A stretch of DNA of 13,749 bases, taken from assembly GCA_002482765.1 (NCBI GenBank), contig DLGP01000168.1, forward strand, positions 1 through 13,749. Reading direction: 5' to 3'. The DNA is from Alphaproteobacteria bacterium UBA7691 (lineage in GTDB: Bacteria; Pseudomonadota; Alphaproteobacteria; Ferrovibrionales; Ferrovibrionaceae). The notes under the pieces were generated by a model, which was not told where the DNA came from, made no database searches, and saw nothing but the letters and a program-made list of their open reading frames with translations. Made by a program: the position numbers and the translations under genes. This document shows positions 1 to 7,328 of the stretch, piece after piece (within the stretch, counting starts at the first letter, position 1; each line of letters starts with the position of its first letter).

Positions 1-2
1 CT

Positions 3-965
3 GCTGGCGCGCCGGTTTCGGTCAGCGCCATGCTGATGGGCCTGGCCGGTCAGGCCGCCGCGCCCGCCGCAGCCGCTGCGCCGGTATCAATCCAGGCCGA
101 TCCGATCCAGGCATTGCTGGCGCGTGGCAAGCAGCAGCGTGAACTGGCCGACGAACTGGCGCGGCAGCAGCGTGCCCTGGCCTTGCAGCCGGACTCGGAA
201 TTGCTGTTGCGCAGCGTGGCGCGGCTGCAATTGCGCCTGGAGCGCCGCGCCGATGCGTTGATCACCTATCGCCAGCTTTTGCGCCTGGTGCCGGATCATC
301 CTGAAGCCGGTCATATGGCGGCGATCCTGGCCGGCACCACGCCGGAACAGGCCGATGCCGCCTATGTGGCGCGGCTGTTTGATGCCTTTGCCGATAACTT
401 CGACCGCACGCTGACGCATTGGCTGGACTATCGCGCGCCGCAATTGGTGGCGGCGGCGGCAGCCCAGGCTTTGGCCGGCGGCAAGGCCCAGGCGGCGCTG
501 GATCTGGGCTGCGGCACCGGGCTGCTGGCGGCGGAAATCCGCCCGCATGTGCTGCGGCTGGATGGCATCGACCTGGCGCCGCGCATGGTGGAAAAGGCGG
601 CGGCGCGCAAACTCTACGATCATCTGGAGGTGGCCGAGATCGTGGCCTATCTACGGCCGCGCACCGAGCGCTACGATCTGCTGCTGGCCGCCGATGTGCT
701 GGCCTATTTCGGCCGGCTGGACGAAGTGTTTGCCGCCACCCATGCTGCCTTGCTGGCCGGCGGGATGTTCGTTGCCACGGTTGAGCTGCATGCCGGCGCC
801 AGCTTTGTCGGCGGCAAAAGCGGCCGCTTCGCCCATAGCGAAAGCTATCTGTGCCAGCAGGCCGAAGCAGCGGGTTTTGCTGTGTCGTTCTTGCAGCAGG
901 CCGCCTTGCGCCAGGAAGACGGCAAGCCGGTGCCCGGCCTGGTCTTTGCCCTGCGCCGGGCGTGA
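3..965 (+). CDS. TPR-containing SAM-dependent methyltransferase (5' partial)
   Basis: Predicted class I SAM-dependent methyltransferase behind a helical TPR-like region, resembling the COG4976 group (TPR-repeat methyltransferases). The frame is open from base 3. The first ATG (base 30) has no Shine-Dalgarno sequence and is followed by an Ala/Pro-rich linker, so the true start probably lies left of the window. Counting from that ATG, residues 30-95 are amphipathic helices with a TPR flavour (SARLQLRLERRADALITYRQLL-like pattern). The SAM-binding motif I, LDLGCGTG, is at 157-164. An acidic post-I strand follows (DGIDLAPRMVEKA), then a DLLLAADVLAYF motif IV-like segment. The substrate cannot be read from the sequence; small-molecule or protein methylation are both possible. 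It is the only plus-strand gene and converges on sufE. The family call is firm; the function is open. Confidence 0.85.
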   Translation, partial: AGAPVSVSAMLMGLAGQAAAPAAAAAPVSIQADPIQALLARGKQQRELADELARQQRALALQPDSELLLRSVARLQLRLERRADALITYRQLLRLVPDHPEAGHMAAILAGTTPEQADAAYVARLFDAFADNFDRTLTHWLDYRAPQLVAAAAAQALAGGKAQAALDLGCGTGLLAAEIRPHVLRLDGIDLAPRMVEKAAARKLYDHLEVAEIVAYLRPRTERYDLLLAADVLAYFGRLDEVFAATHAALLAGGMFVATVELHAGASFVGGKSGRFAHSESYLCQQAEAAGFAVSFLQQAALRQEDGKPVPGLVFALRRA

Positions 966-991
966 CAGGGCTGCGGATACGCCCGCATTTG

Positions 992-1324
992 CGTCATGCC
1001 CGGGCTTGACCCATGGCTGTCCGGTTCAGCTTGTCGGGGGGTGATAAAATCCTGCACGGCACCTGGGCTTTCCGGGGCTGGGCTTTCCGATCATTCCAGG
1101 TTTTCTCAACACCGTTGGCGCAAGGCGCGCTTCGCTCGTCCCACAACACTGGCCGTCATGGTACGCGAAGGCGTACCATCCACGTTTTTCATTTAACTGA
1201 CGGGCAAAAAAACACTCGTGGATGGTCGGCCTGCGCCGACCATGACGGCTTTGTTGTGAATACTGGCCGCAGCCAAAGATGAGAAACCTGAACCGGACAG
1301 CCATGGGTCAAGCCCGGCATGACG
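992..1324. repeat. Outer long-type inverted repeat in the convergent intergenic gap
   Basis: Arms at 992-1029 and 1288-1324 are nearly perfect inverted copies, differing by one missing G in the right arm. Each starts (outer end) with CGTCATGCC and ends (inner end) with GGCTGTCCGGTTCAG. The same arm type, with Y/R changes (GGCTGCCCGGTTTAA), recurs at 7464-7502 and 7546-7583. The arms are 258 bp apart and enclose the smaller unit at 1154-1247. The remaining sequence (1030-1153 and 1248-1287) has no recognisable coding content. It is either a small non-autonomous element or two repeats brought together. It lies 26 bases after the methyltransferase stop and 22 bases from the sufE stop. Confidence 0.8.
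1154..1247. repeat. Nested 94-bp REPIN-like unit (two head-outward hairpins)
   Basis: Two imperfect inverted copies of one hairpin lie at 1154-1184 and 1217-1247, each running CGTCATGGT...ACCATCCACG. The left copy folds into a perfect 9-bp stem (1158-1166 with 1171-1179) and is followed by T5 at 1185-1189. The right copy, read on the minus strand, folds with an 8-bp stem (ATGGTCGG/CCGACCAT) and is followed nine bases later by T7 (1211-1205). The unit is therefore terminator-like in both directions, which fits its place between convergent genes, although the T-tracts start 5-9 bases after the stems. Weak inverted similarity extends to about 1143 and 1256. Confidence 0.75.
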
Positions 1325-1346
1325 CAGCGGGGCGGCAGCCTGGGCT

Positions 1347-1772
1347 TCAGCCCGCCGCCTTGGCGGCGACGCCCTGGATCAGCCCGATCATGCCCTTCAG
1401 GCCGTTGATGCGGTTGGAGGTGATATTCTCCCACACGCCGATGCGGTCCAGGAAATCCGGCGGGTTGTCGATGATCTCGCGTGGGGTGCGGCCGGAATAA
1501 ACCTTGAGCAGCAGGGCGATCAGCCCGGCCACGATCTCGCTTTCGCTGCTGGCCTGGTAATACACCCGGCCATCACGCGCCTCACCCTGCAACCAGGCGC
1601 GGTTGATGCAGCCTTTGACGCGCCAATCGTCGATGCGCAGCGCATCTGGATAGGGCGGCAGGGCGCGGCCCAGATCGATCAGGAAACGGTAGCGGTCCAT
1701 CCAATCGTCAAACAGCGCGAAGTCGTCAACGATCTCCTGCTGTGCCGCCTTGATATCGGGCTGCTCTGTCAT
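1347..1772 (-). CDS. sufE: SufE, sulfur acceptor for the SufS cysteine desulfurase
   Basis: SufE accepts persulfide sulfur from the desulfurase SufS and passes it to the SufBCD Fe-S scaffold in the cytoplasm. The 141-residue length is normal for the family. The acceptor cysteine is C55 in VKGCINRAWL, and the C-terminal block SEIVAGLIALLLKVYSGRTPREI is the conserved SufE helix. The motif after the cysteine is unusual: the family normally has GCQS.VWL or GCAS.VWL, and here two positions read IN. The start is ATG, two bases after the cysS stop, with no strong ribosome-binding site, so translation probably depends on coupling to cysS. No other suf gene is in the window. A CsdE-type acceptor is the main alternative. 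Confidence 0.92.
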   Translation of the reverse strand: MTEQPDIKAAQQEIVDDFALFDDWMDRYRFLIDLGRALPPYPDALRIDDWRVKGCINRAWLQGEARDGRVYYQASSESEIVAGLIALLLKVYSGRTPREIIDNPPDFLDRIGVWENITSNRINGLKGMIGLIQGVAAKAAG

Positions 1773-1774
1773 GC

Positions 1775-3157
1775 TCAGGCCCGCCGCCAGGTGGTTTCGC
1801 CGCCCTTGTCTTCAAGCAGGATGCCGCGCGCTGCCCATTCATCGCGGATGCGGTCGCTCTCGGCCCAGTTCTTGGCGGCGCGGGCCGCCTTGCGCGCGGC
1901 GATGGCGGCTTCGATTTCGGCGGCTTCATCACTGGTGCCGCCTTGCAGCCATTGCGCCGGTTCCTGCTGCAACAGGCCGATCAGCCAGCCGGCGGCCAGC
2001 AATTCGCCCTTCAGCCGCGCCCGCTCGGCGGGTTCCACCGCTTTGTTGGCGGCATTGGCGATGGCATGCAATTCGGCCAGGGCTTTGGGCGTGTTGAGGT
2101 CGTCTGACAAAGCCTCGACGAAAGCCTGCGGCGCCGGCAGTTCGGCGGCGGCCACATCCTTCAGGCTGTCCAGGGCGCGATACAGCCGGTCAAGCTGCGC
2201 CTTGGCCTCACGCATGCCGGCCTCGGTCCAGTCCAGCGGCTGGCGGTAATGCGCCGCCAGCAGCGCCAGGCGGATCGCCTCGCCCGGCGCAATGCCGATC
2301 AGGTCGCGCACCAGCAGCACATTGCCGAGCGATTTTGACATCTTCTCGGCATCAACATTGACGAAGCCGTTATGCATCCAGTAGCGCGCAAAAGGCTGGC
2401 CGCCCAGGCTGCCCTTGTTGGCGCAGGTGCTCTGGGCGATTTCATTCTCATGATGCGGGAAGATCAGGTCATGCCCGCCGCCATGGATATCGATCGGGCC
2501 GGAGCCGAGATTGTGGTCGATCATCGCCGAGCATTCGATATGCCAGCCCGGCCGGCCACGGCCCCAGGGGCTGTCCCAGCCCGGCATCTCGGCAGAGGAT
2601 GGTTTCCACAGCACAAAGTCGGCGGCATCCTGCTTGTAGGGCGCCACATCCACCCGTGCGCCGGCAATCATCTCGTCGCGGTCGCGGCGCGACAGGCCGC
2701 CATATTCCTTGAAGCTCGGCACATCAAACAGCACATGGCCTTCGGCGGCATAGGCATGGCCATTGCCGATCAGCCGTTCGATCATGCTGATGATGGCGCC
2801 GATATGCTGCGTCACCTTGGGCTCGATCCCCGGCGGCAGCACACCCAGCGCGGCCATATCGGCGTGATAGGCCGCCAGATAGCGCTCGGTGATGGTGCCG
2901 ATCGGCACGCCCTCGGCCTTGGCGGCATTGTTGATCTTGTCGTCCACGTCGGTGACGTTGCGAACATAGACCACCTGCGGATAGGTCTTTTGCAGCAGCC
3001 GGTACAGCACATCGAAGGCCACGGCCGGGCGGGCATTGCCGATATGGGCAAAGTTGTACACCGTCGGCCCGCAGACATACATTGTCACCCGGTTCGGGGC
3101 GAGCGGGACAAAGGCCTCCTTGCGGCGGCTCAGGGTATTGTAAAGCTGTATTGCCAT
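1775..3157 (-). CDS. cysS: Cysteinyl-tRNA synthetase
   Basis: Class I aminoacyl-tRNA synthetase that charges tRNA-Cys in the cytoplasm. All hallmarks are present in 460 residues, the usual length: C29 in YVCGPTVYN (a zinc ligand), the HIGN signature at 38-41, NVTDVDDKI at 67-75, the second zinc cysteine in WHIECSAM (C209), the zinc-site HHENE at 235-239, and KMSKS at 272-276. The C-terminal helical region carries the usual AESDRIRDEWAARGILLEDKGG end. The ATG at 3157 matches the family N-terminus (IQLYNTLSRRKE). It lies 67 bases after the flgL stop, with no terminator in between. A promoter-like sequence sits very close to the ATG (see 3167-3194). It is followed by sufE after two bases. Confidence 0.97.
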   Translation of the reverse strand: MAIQLYNTLSRRKEAFVPLAPNRVTMYVCGPTVYNFAHIGNARPAVAFDVLYRLLQKTYPQVVYVRNVTDVDDKINNAAKAEGVPIGTITERYLAAYHADMAALGVLPPGIEPKVTQHIGAIISMIERLIGNGHAYAAEGHVLFDVPSFKEYGGLSRRDRDEMIAGARVDVAPYKQDAADFVLWKPSSAEMPGWDSPWGRGRPGWHIECSAMIDHNLGSGPIDIHGGGHDLIFPHHENEIAQSTCANKGSLGGQPFARYWMHNGFVNVDAEKMSKSLGNVLLVRDLIGIAPGEAIRLALLAAHYRQPLDWTEAGMREAKAQLDRLYRALDSLKDVAAAELPAPQAFVEALSDDLNTPKALAELHAIANAANKAVEPAERARLKGELLAAGWLIGLLQQEPAQWLQGGTSDEAAEIEAAIAARKAARAAKNWAESDRIRDEWAARGILLEDKGGETTWRRA

Positions 3158-3166
3158 GGCCCCGGG

Positions 3167-3194
3167 AATATAAAGCGGCTGCGCCGGGGCGCAA
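3167..3194 (-). promoter_or_regulatory. Candidate sigma-70-type promoter of cysS-sufE
   Basis: On the minus strand TTGCGC (3194-3189) and TATATT (3172-3167) are 16 bases apart, in an otherwise very GC-rich gap between flgL and cysS. Transcription would start near 3160, leaving only a few bases before the cysS ATG at 3157, so the mRNA would be nearly leaderless. No Shine-Dalgarno sequence stands before that ATG, which fits. This is a pattern call only; read-through from flgL is the alternative. Confidence 0.35.
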
Positions 3195-3224
3195 CCGCCT
3201 GGAGGCTAGGTTGTTGGTCCTGAA

Positions 3225-4265
3225 TTACCGCAGGAAATTCACCAGCGAGAGCTGCAATGTGTCGCGGGTGATGGTGTAGGTGGCTTCCAGCGAGGTCTGC
3301 AACGCCTTGATCAGCGTGGCGGTTTCCGCCGGGTCGGCATCCTCGATGCTGCCGATGCGGGTTTTCAGCACGTCCATGCTGCGGTCATGGCGGGCCTGCA
3401 ATTCCTTCAGCCGCTGTTCCGCATGGCCATTGGTGGAGGCGGTGCTCTTGAGATTTTGCAGCGAGGTGCGCAGGGTGGCGAGGGCATCGTCAACGCGCGC
3501 CTGGAAGGTCACCGGATCGGCAATATCCTGGATCGCCGAGCGGAAGCGGGTGAGGGAATCGACCAGTTGCTGGATGCCCGGATCGGTCGCCACCACGCCA
3601 TATTCCACCCGCTCGTTATCGTCGGCATAAACCGAGACCAGGTTGACCTCGGAGGCGCCATTGGTGCCGGCGGCATCGAGATAATAATTATCGAGCTGAT
3701 CGGCATCGATCACGTTGAGCCAGAGCGGCTGGCCGCCCACGCCATCGCCTTCGTTGGAGGGCGTGAAGCCGGCCGGCACGGCGCCGGCCGGGGTGTCCTG
3801 CACCACCTGCGACAGCGGCGCCAGGATCGGGTTCACATTGTAATTCCGCCCGGCAAAGATATAGCGGTCTGAATCCTTGGTTTGCAGCAGCGTGCCGATG
3901 CGATCCAGCAGCACATTCACCTGCGCCGTCGGCGACGAGGTGGAGGCAAAGAAGGAATCGCGGTTCTTGATCATCATATCCTGCGCCTCGGTGGCGGTAT
4001 CGATGATCTGTTCCAGCGTCAGGCCATAAAGCCGCACCCGGTTCTGCGCCGTGGTGATGCCGCTCTTGTAGGTTTCCACCGTTGACAATTCGGCCTTCAG
4101 GTCGCCGAGTTCCTGGGCGCGGGCGGAAACCCCGACCATGCCGCCGATGATGCGGCCGGAGGATAATTGCTGCTGCTGCTGGGTCAGCGCCTGGTTCAGA
4201 TTGCGGATCAGGCGGGTCTGATCCAGGATGCGGGCATATTGGGTGGAGCCGGAGATCGCAACCAT
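3225..4265 (-). CDS. flgL: Flagellar hook-filament junction protein FlgL (HAP3)
   Basis: FlgL forms, with FlgK, the junction between the flagellar hook and the filament outside the cell. The 346-residue protein has the flagellin-like N-terminal helix (residues about 5-100: RLIRNLNQALTQQQQQLSSG) and the matching C-terminal helix, ending LQLSLVNFLR, a typical FlgL end. Segment SDRYIFAGRNYNVNPI at about 131-146 is also a FlgL landmark. It has no cysteine, as usual for axial flagellar proteins, and no N-terminal signal peptide, as expected for export by the flagellar type III system. It starts six bases after the flgK stop and is the last gene of the flgE-flgK-flgL unit. A short flagellin is the main alternative, but position and C-terminus favour FlgL. 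Confidence 0.93.
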   Translation of the reverse strand: MVAISGSTQYARILDQTRLIRNLNQALTQQQQQLSSGRIIGGMVGVSARAQELGDLKAELSTVETYKSGITTAQNRVRLYGLTLEQIIDTATEAQDMMIKNRDSFFASTSSPTAQVNVLLDRIGTLLQTKDSDRYIFAGRNYNVNPILAPLSQVVQDTPAGAVPAGFTPSNEGDGVGGQPLWLNVIDADQLDNYYLDAAGTNGASEVNLVSVYADDNERVEYGVVATDPGIQQLVDSLTRFRSAIQDIADPVTFQARVDDALATLRTSLQNLKSTASTNGHAEQRLKELQARHDRSMDVLKTRIGSIEDADPAETATLIKALQTSLEATYTITRDTLQLSLVNFLR

Positions 4266-4271
4266 GATGAA

Positions 4272-5726
4272 TTACCTCCCGATATTGACCAGCTGATCAA
4301 ACATCGTGGTGATGCTGTTCAGCACATTGGCCATGGCGGCATAATTGTTTTGCAGGATTTGCAGATTGGCCAGTTCGGTGTCGATATCAACGCCGGTCAG
4401 GTTGCGGTATTTCTGATCCAGCGTGTGCTGCACCTGCTCGGCACTATCGGCATTGGTGGCATTCACATCGGCATTGCGGGCGTGATAGGCCAGCACGGTA
4501 TCCACCAGCCCGAAGATGGTGAGATTGCCGGTGAGCAGGCCGTTGCCCTCGGCGCCCTGGCGGTTGATGTCGTTGAGCGTGATCTGGGTGTTGCGCATCG
4601 CCTGCTGCACATCGCCGGCGGCCAGCAGCTTCAGGCTGGCATTGCCGTTGATCAGATCGGTATTCACCGTGATGCCCTGGGCTTCTTCGCTGGTCAGGCC
4701 GCCGAAAGTGAAGAAATCCGTGCCTTCGGCCGGTGTCGGCGCCGGCACGGCAGCCTCGGCGGCATTATAGGCCGTGTTCACGATATTGATCAGGTTATAG
4801 GCGAAGCTGTCGAGCTGGTTGACGTATTTCGCCAGCGTGCCGACATTCGGATCGGGCGAATTCACCGCAGCAGTGGTGGGATCAAGATAATCCAGCGCGG
4901 CGCGGATCGAGCCATTCAGGAAACCGCCATTCAGCGTCGTGGTGGCGCCCTGATAGGTGATGGTGCCGGCATTGCCGGTGGTGCTGGGGGTGTAGGTGAA
5001 TTGCTGCGCGATGGTGCCGGTGATCTGCACCCCGGCCTCGGTATACACCGTCATCTCGCCGCGATCATTGGTCAGCGTGCGCACGCCCACCATTTCGGAA
5101 ATCCGCGCCACCTGCAAATCGCGCAAATCCTCCAGGTCGCCGGTCGGCTGCCCGGAGCCCAGCGTGGAGGAAATCTGCACATTCAGCTTCTGAATCTGGA
5201 TCGAGGCATCGTTGATGGTGTTGATGGCATTCTGCACCGTGTCATCGGCGCGGGTGCGCAACTGGGTCTGCTTGGCATTCAGCTGGTTGATCTTCACCGC
5301 CAGGTCCTGGCCGCGCCGGATCACTTCGCTGCTCAGCGCCGCATTCTCCGGATTGGCTTCCAGGTTTTTCCAGGCCAGCTCAAATTCCGATACCAGCTTG
5401 GCCAAAGCCGGCTGCTCGCCGGTGGTGGTGGTGGTGTCAAGAATTTCCGCTAGATCGGCGCTCAGCAGCTTCTGGGTGTTCAGTTTGCCGTAGGTCGCCT
5501 GGGCGGTGTAGAGGTCTTGCTGCACTTCGGGCGCGGCCACCCGCACAATCTGCGAAATCAGTGGCGAGCCGGGCAGGCCGTCGATCGCCGGCGTGGTCAG
5601 CGATGCCACTTTGCGCGTGTAATTCTCGTTCTGCGCATTGGCCACGTTGGCCGATAGCAGCCGGGTCTGCGATTGCAGGGTGGCAAGCGCGGAAACCGAA
5701 GAGGAAAGGGCGGCAGTGAGTGACAT
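4272..5726 (-). CDS. flgK: Flagellar hook-associated protein FlgK (HAP1)
   Basis: FlgK is the first junction protein placed on the hook, followed by FlgL and then the filament. The 484-residue sequence has the flagellar rod/hook N-terminal motif with LSANVANAQNENYTRK at residues about 24-39 and the conserved C-terminal heptad helix (VDIDTELANLQILQNNYAAMANVLNSI). The region around 160-225 (NAINTINDASIQIQKLNVQI...GDLEDLRDLQVARISEMV) is a FlgK signature. It lacks cysteine. It is somewhat shorter than the Salmonella protein (about 550), with the difference presumably in the exposed middle domains. The ATG is preceded by AGGGA at eight bases. It follows flgE after 53 bases containing a strong hairpin but no sigma-54 site, so it probably relies on the flgE promoter. 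Confidence 0.95.
   Translation of the reverse strand: MSLTAALSSSVSALATLQSQTRLLSANVANAQNENYTRKVASLTTPAIDGLPGSPLISQIVRVAAPEVQQDLYTAQATYGKLNTQKLLSADLAEILDTTTTTGEQPALAKLVSEFELAWKNLEANPENAALSSEVIRRGQDLAVKINQLNAKQTQLRTRADDTVQNAINTINDASIQIQKLNVQISSTLGSGQPTGDLEDLRDLQVARISEMVGVRTLTNDRGEMTVYTEAGVQITGTIAQQFTYTPSTTGNAGTITYQGATTTLNGGFLNGSIRAALDYLDPTTAAVNSPDPNVGTLAKYVNQLDSFAYNLINIVNTAYNAAEAAVPAPTPAEGTDFFTFGGLTSEEAQGITVNTDLINGNASLKLLAAGDVQQAMRNTQITLNDINRQGAEGNGLLTGNLTIFGLVDTVLAYHARNADVNATNADSAEQVQHTLDQKYRNLTGVDIDTELANLQILQNNYAAMANVLNSITTMFDQLVNIGR
4275..4280 (-). promoter_or_regulatory. flgL ribosome-binding site built into the flgK stop region
   Basis: GGGAGG lies nine bases before the flgL ATG and forms the last two sense codons of flgK (Gly-Arg), followed directly by its TAA. 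Ribosomes ending flgK therefore stop on the flgL binding site, which should couple the two genes. Confidence 0.75.
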
Positions 5727-5744
5727 GGCGGTAATCCCTGGTCA

Positions 5745-5771
5745 GGCGGCAACCCGTTCTGGGCTGCCGCC
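5745..5771 (-). other. Hairpin in the flgE-flgK gap
   Basis: Arms GGCGGCA (5745-5751) and TGCCGCC (5765-5771) pair over seven bases. Beyond one mismatch, an inner CCC/GGG pairing extends the stem. No T-tract follows in the direction of transcription, so it is not a standard terminator. It could protect the flgE message or reduce read-through into flgK; this is inferred. Confidence 0.6.
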
Positions 5772-5779
5772 GGTTCGGA

Positions 5780-7129
5780 TCAGCGGCGGATATTGATGGT
5801 TTCTTGCAGCAGCTCGTCGGCCACTGTGATCAGGCGGGCATTGGCCGAATAGGCACGCTGCGCCACGATCATCTTCGAGAATTCCTCCGCGATATCCACG
5901 TTGGATTGCTCGATGGCGGCCGAAACCAGGGTGCCGACGCCGGAACCGCCCACCTGGGTCAGCACCGGCGAACCGGAACCGGGGGTTTCCAGGAAGGCGT
6001 TGCCGTCCACGCGGTCAAGCTCGGTCGGGTCGCGGAATTTGGCGAGCTGGATCTGGTAGAACGGCTTCACGTTGCCGTTGTCGAATGTCACCGAAACCTG
6101 GCCGTTATTGTCGACGGCAAGGCTCTTGAAATTGCCGCGCGGCACGCCGTTCTGGCTGAAATCGTTCAGGCTCAGTGTGGTGCCGGCAAACTGCGTGGTG
6201 CCGATGGTCTCGCCATAGGAACCAAAATCCAGCGCCACAGACTGGGCGCCAGAGCCGAAATCCATCGCCAGGGTGAAGGCGGCGTTGTCGCCGATGGCGG
6301 CGGGCGCCACCAGGGTGATGTTGCCGTCTGCCGTGGTCATGTCGCTGATCGTGCCGGGGGTCACCGTGTCGGCGCCGATGGTGCCGCCGAAAGTCACGGT
6401 GATCGGGCCGTAGGTGGCCGGTGTGCCACCGGCGGCATTGACCGTCAGGTCCCAGCTATTGGTGGCGGTGCGGGTCCATTCCAGGTCCAAAGTCTGGGCA
6501 TTGCCCAGCGCGTCAAAAATCTGGATCGAGCTGGCCGGCAGCGTCGCCGGCAGGGCGCCGTTGGGGTCCAGCACGTTGGATGGCAGGTTGGCCGAGTATT
6601 CCACCGTGGTGGTGGCCACCGGGCTGTCGAGCAGGTTGGAAACGCGCACTTCGGTGGCGGTGGCCGAGGTGGTCAGCGCGCCAGTGGTGGGGTCTTCGGT
6701 GATGGCGAAGCCGCGCAGGAAGTAGCCCGAGGAATTGACCAGATAGCCATCCTCGTTCTGGATGAAATCGCCCACCCGGGTGAAGTAGGAGGTGGTTTCA
6801 AAGGTCGGCAGGCCGGTATTGGCATCCACGCCGGTTTTCTTCGATACCGGGATGAAACCCTGGCCGCTGACCGCCACCGAAGTGGTGGAATTAACCTGCT
6901 GGATGGCGCCCTGGGCATTGTTGGCAAAAAACGGCGAGTTCAGCGCACCGCCCGGGGAATGGGTGTTGGCCTGGGCGGAAGACTGCGTCACCAGCGTGGC
7001 GAAGCGCGATTCCACCTTCTTGTAGCCATTGGTGGTGGCATTGGCCACGTTGTCTGAAATGAAGCCGATGGCGGTCGACTGACCGTTCAGGCCGGTAATC
7101 GCGGTTTGCAGGGCGCCACTAATCGACAT
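5780..7129 (-). CDS. flgE: Flagellar hook protein FlgE
   Basis: FlgE polymerises into the curved hook that joins basal body and filament. The 449-residue protein opens with the rod/hook N-terminal motif (MSISGALQTAITGLNGQSTAIGFISDNVANATTNGYK-type, residues 1-37) and has the FlgE hallmark FxRVGDFIQNEDGYLVNSSGYFLRG at about 116-140. The C-terminal hook helix EEFSKMIVAQRAYSANARLITVADELLQETINI is also present. The middle (about 150-370) is rich in Thr, Ala, Gly and beta-type sequence, as in hook outer domains, and there is no cysteine. The ATG has GGAGG five bases upstream (7135-7139). It is the first gene of the flgE-flgK-flgL unit and is expressed from a near-consensus sigma-54 promoter, which implies late, RpoN-dependent flagellar control. 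Confidence 0.95.
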   Translation of the reverse strand: MSISGALQTAITGLNGQSTAIGFISDNVANATTNGYKKVESRFATLVTQSSAQANTHSPGGALNSPFFANNAQGAIQQVNSTTSVAVSGQGFIPVSKKTGVDANTGLPTFETTSYFTRVGDFIQNEDGYLVNSSGYFLRGFAITEDPTTGALTTSATATEVRVSNLLDSPVATTTVEYSANLPSNVLDPNGALPATLPASSIQIFDALGNAQTLDLEWTRTATNSWDLTVNAAGGTPATYGPITVTFGGTIGADTVTPGTISDMTTADGNITLVAPAAIGDNAAFTLAMDFGSGAQSVALDFGSYGETIGTTQFAGTTLSLNDFSQNGVPRGNFKSLAVDNNGQVSVTFDNGNVKPFYQIQLAKFRDPTELDRVDGNAFLETPGSGSPVLTQVGGSGVGTLVSAAIEQSNVDIAEEFSKMIVAQRAYSANARLITVADELLQETINIRR

Positions 7130-7150
7130 TGTTGCCTCCAGGCATGTAGT

Positions 7151-7194
7151 AAACGGTTTGGCAGTATGGAAGCAAAGCCTGTGCCAAGCCGTTT
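7151..7194. promoter_or_regulatory. 13-bp dyad centred on the flgE sigma-54 promoter
   Basis: Arms AAACGGTTTGGCA (7151-7163) and TGCCAAGCCGTTT (7182-7194) are inverted copies with one mismatch, and the centre falls on the -12 element. One arm contains the -24 element and the other spans the predicted start site. It could bind a dimeric regulator that competes with polymerase. Confidence 0.6.
7171..7187 (-). promoter_or_regulatory. Sigma-54 (RpoN) promoter of flgE
   Basis: Minus-strand TTGGCACAGGCTTTGCT matches the sigma-54 consensus YTGGCACGRNNNTTGCW at all but one defined position. The invariant GG (-24) and GC (-12) are separated by exactly ten bases. A start near 7160 gives a leader of about 31 bases that contains the GGAGG site at 7135-7139. 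A sigma-54 promoter needs an activator of the NtrC/FlbD type; none is encoded in the window. Confidence 0.88.
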
Positions 7195-7236
7195 TATGTA
7201 TATAAGTATATGAGAAGTAATGATTATTTTTAGGGT
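7188..7236. promoter_or_regulatory. AT-rich block upstream of the flgE promoter
   Basis: This stretch upstream of -28 is far richer in A/T than anything else nearby, with TATATAAGTATATGA and TGATTATTTTTA runs. Such blocks upstream of sigma-54 promoters often carry a bend or an IHF site. A partial IHF-like match (AATCATTACTTCT on the minus strand) is visible but has mismatches. An activator site further upstream could not be recognised. Confidence 0.35.
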
Positions 7237-7328
7237 CGGCGCCCGGCAGCTTTTGCCGCCAAGCGCCGGATCAGGCCCGCCCGGCAGGAATTACCTAGTG
7301 AGCAATGGCCTGTGGCCTTCCTCCCCGT

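Noticed and set aside
30..32. ATG at 30 as the true start of the methyltransferase
   Set aside because: The frame is open to the left edge, there is no ribosome-binding site, and the sequence on both sides of the ATG is one continuous Ala-rich linker.
4167..5453. A 428-codon plus-strand open frame, and a similar one at 5804-7057
   Set aside because: Both are antisense to flgK and flgE and show the same Ile/Gly/His-rich composition of a reversed frame, with no start signal.
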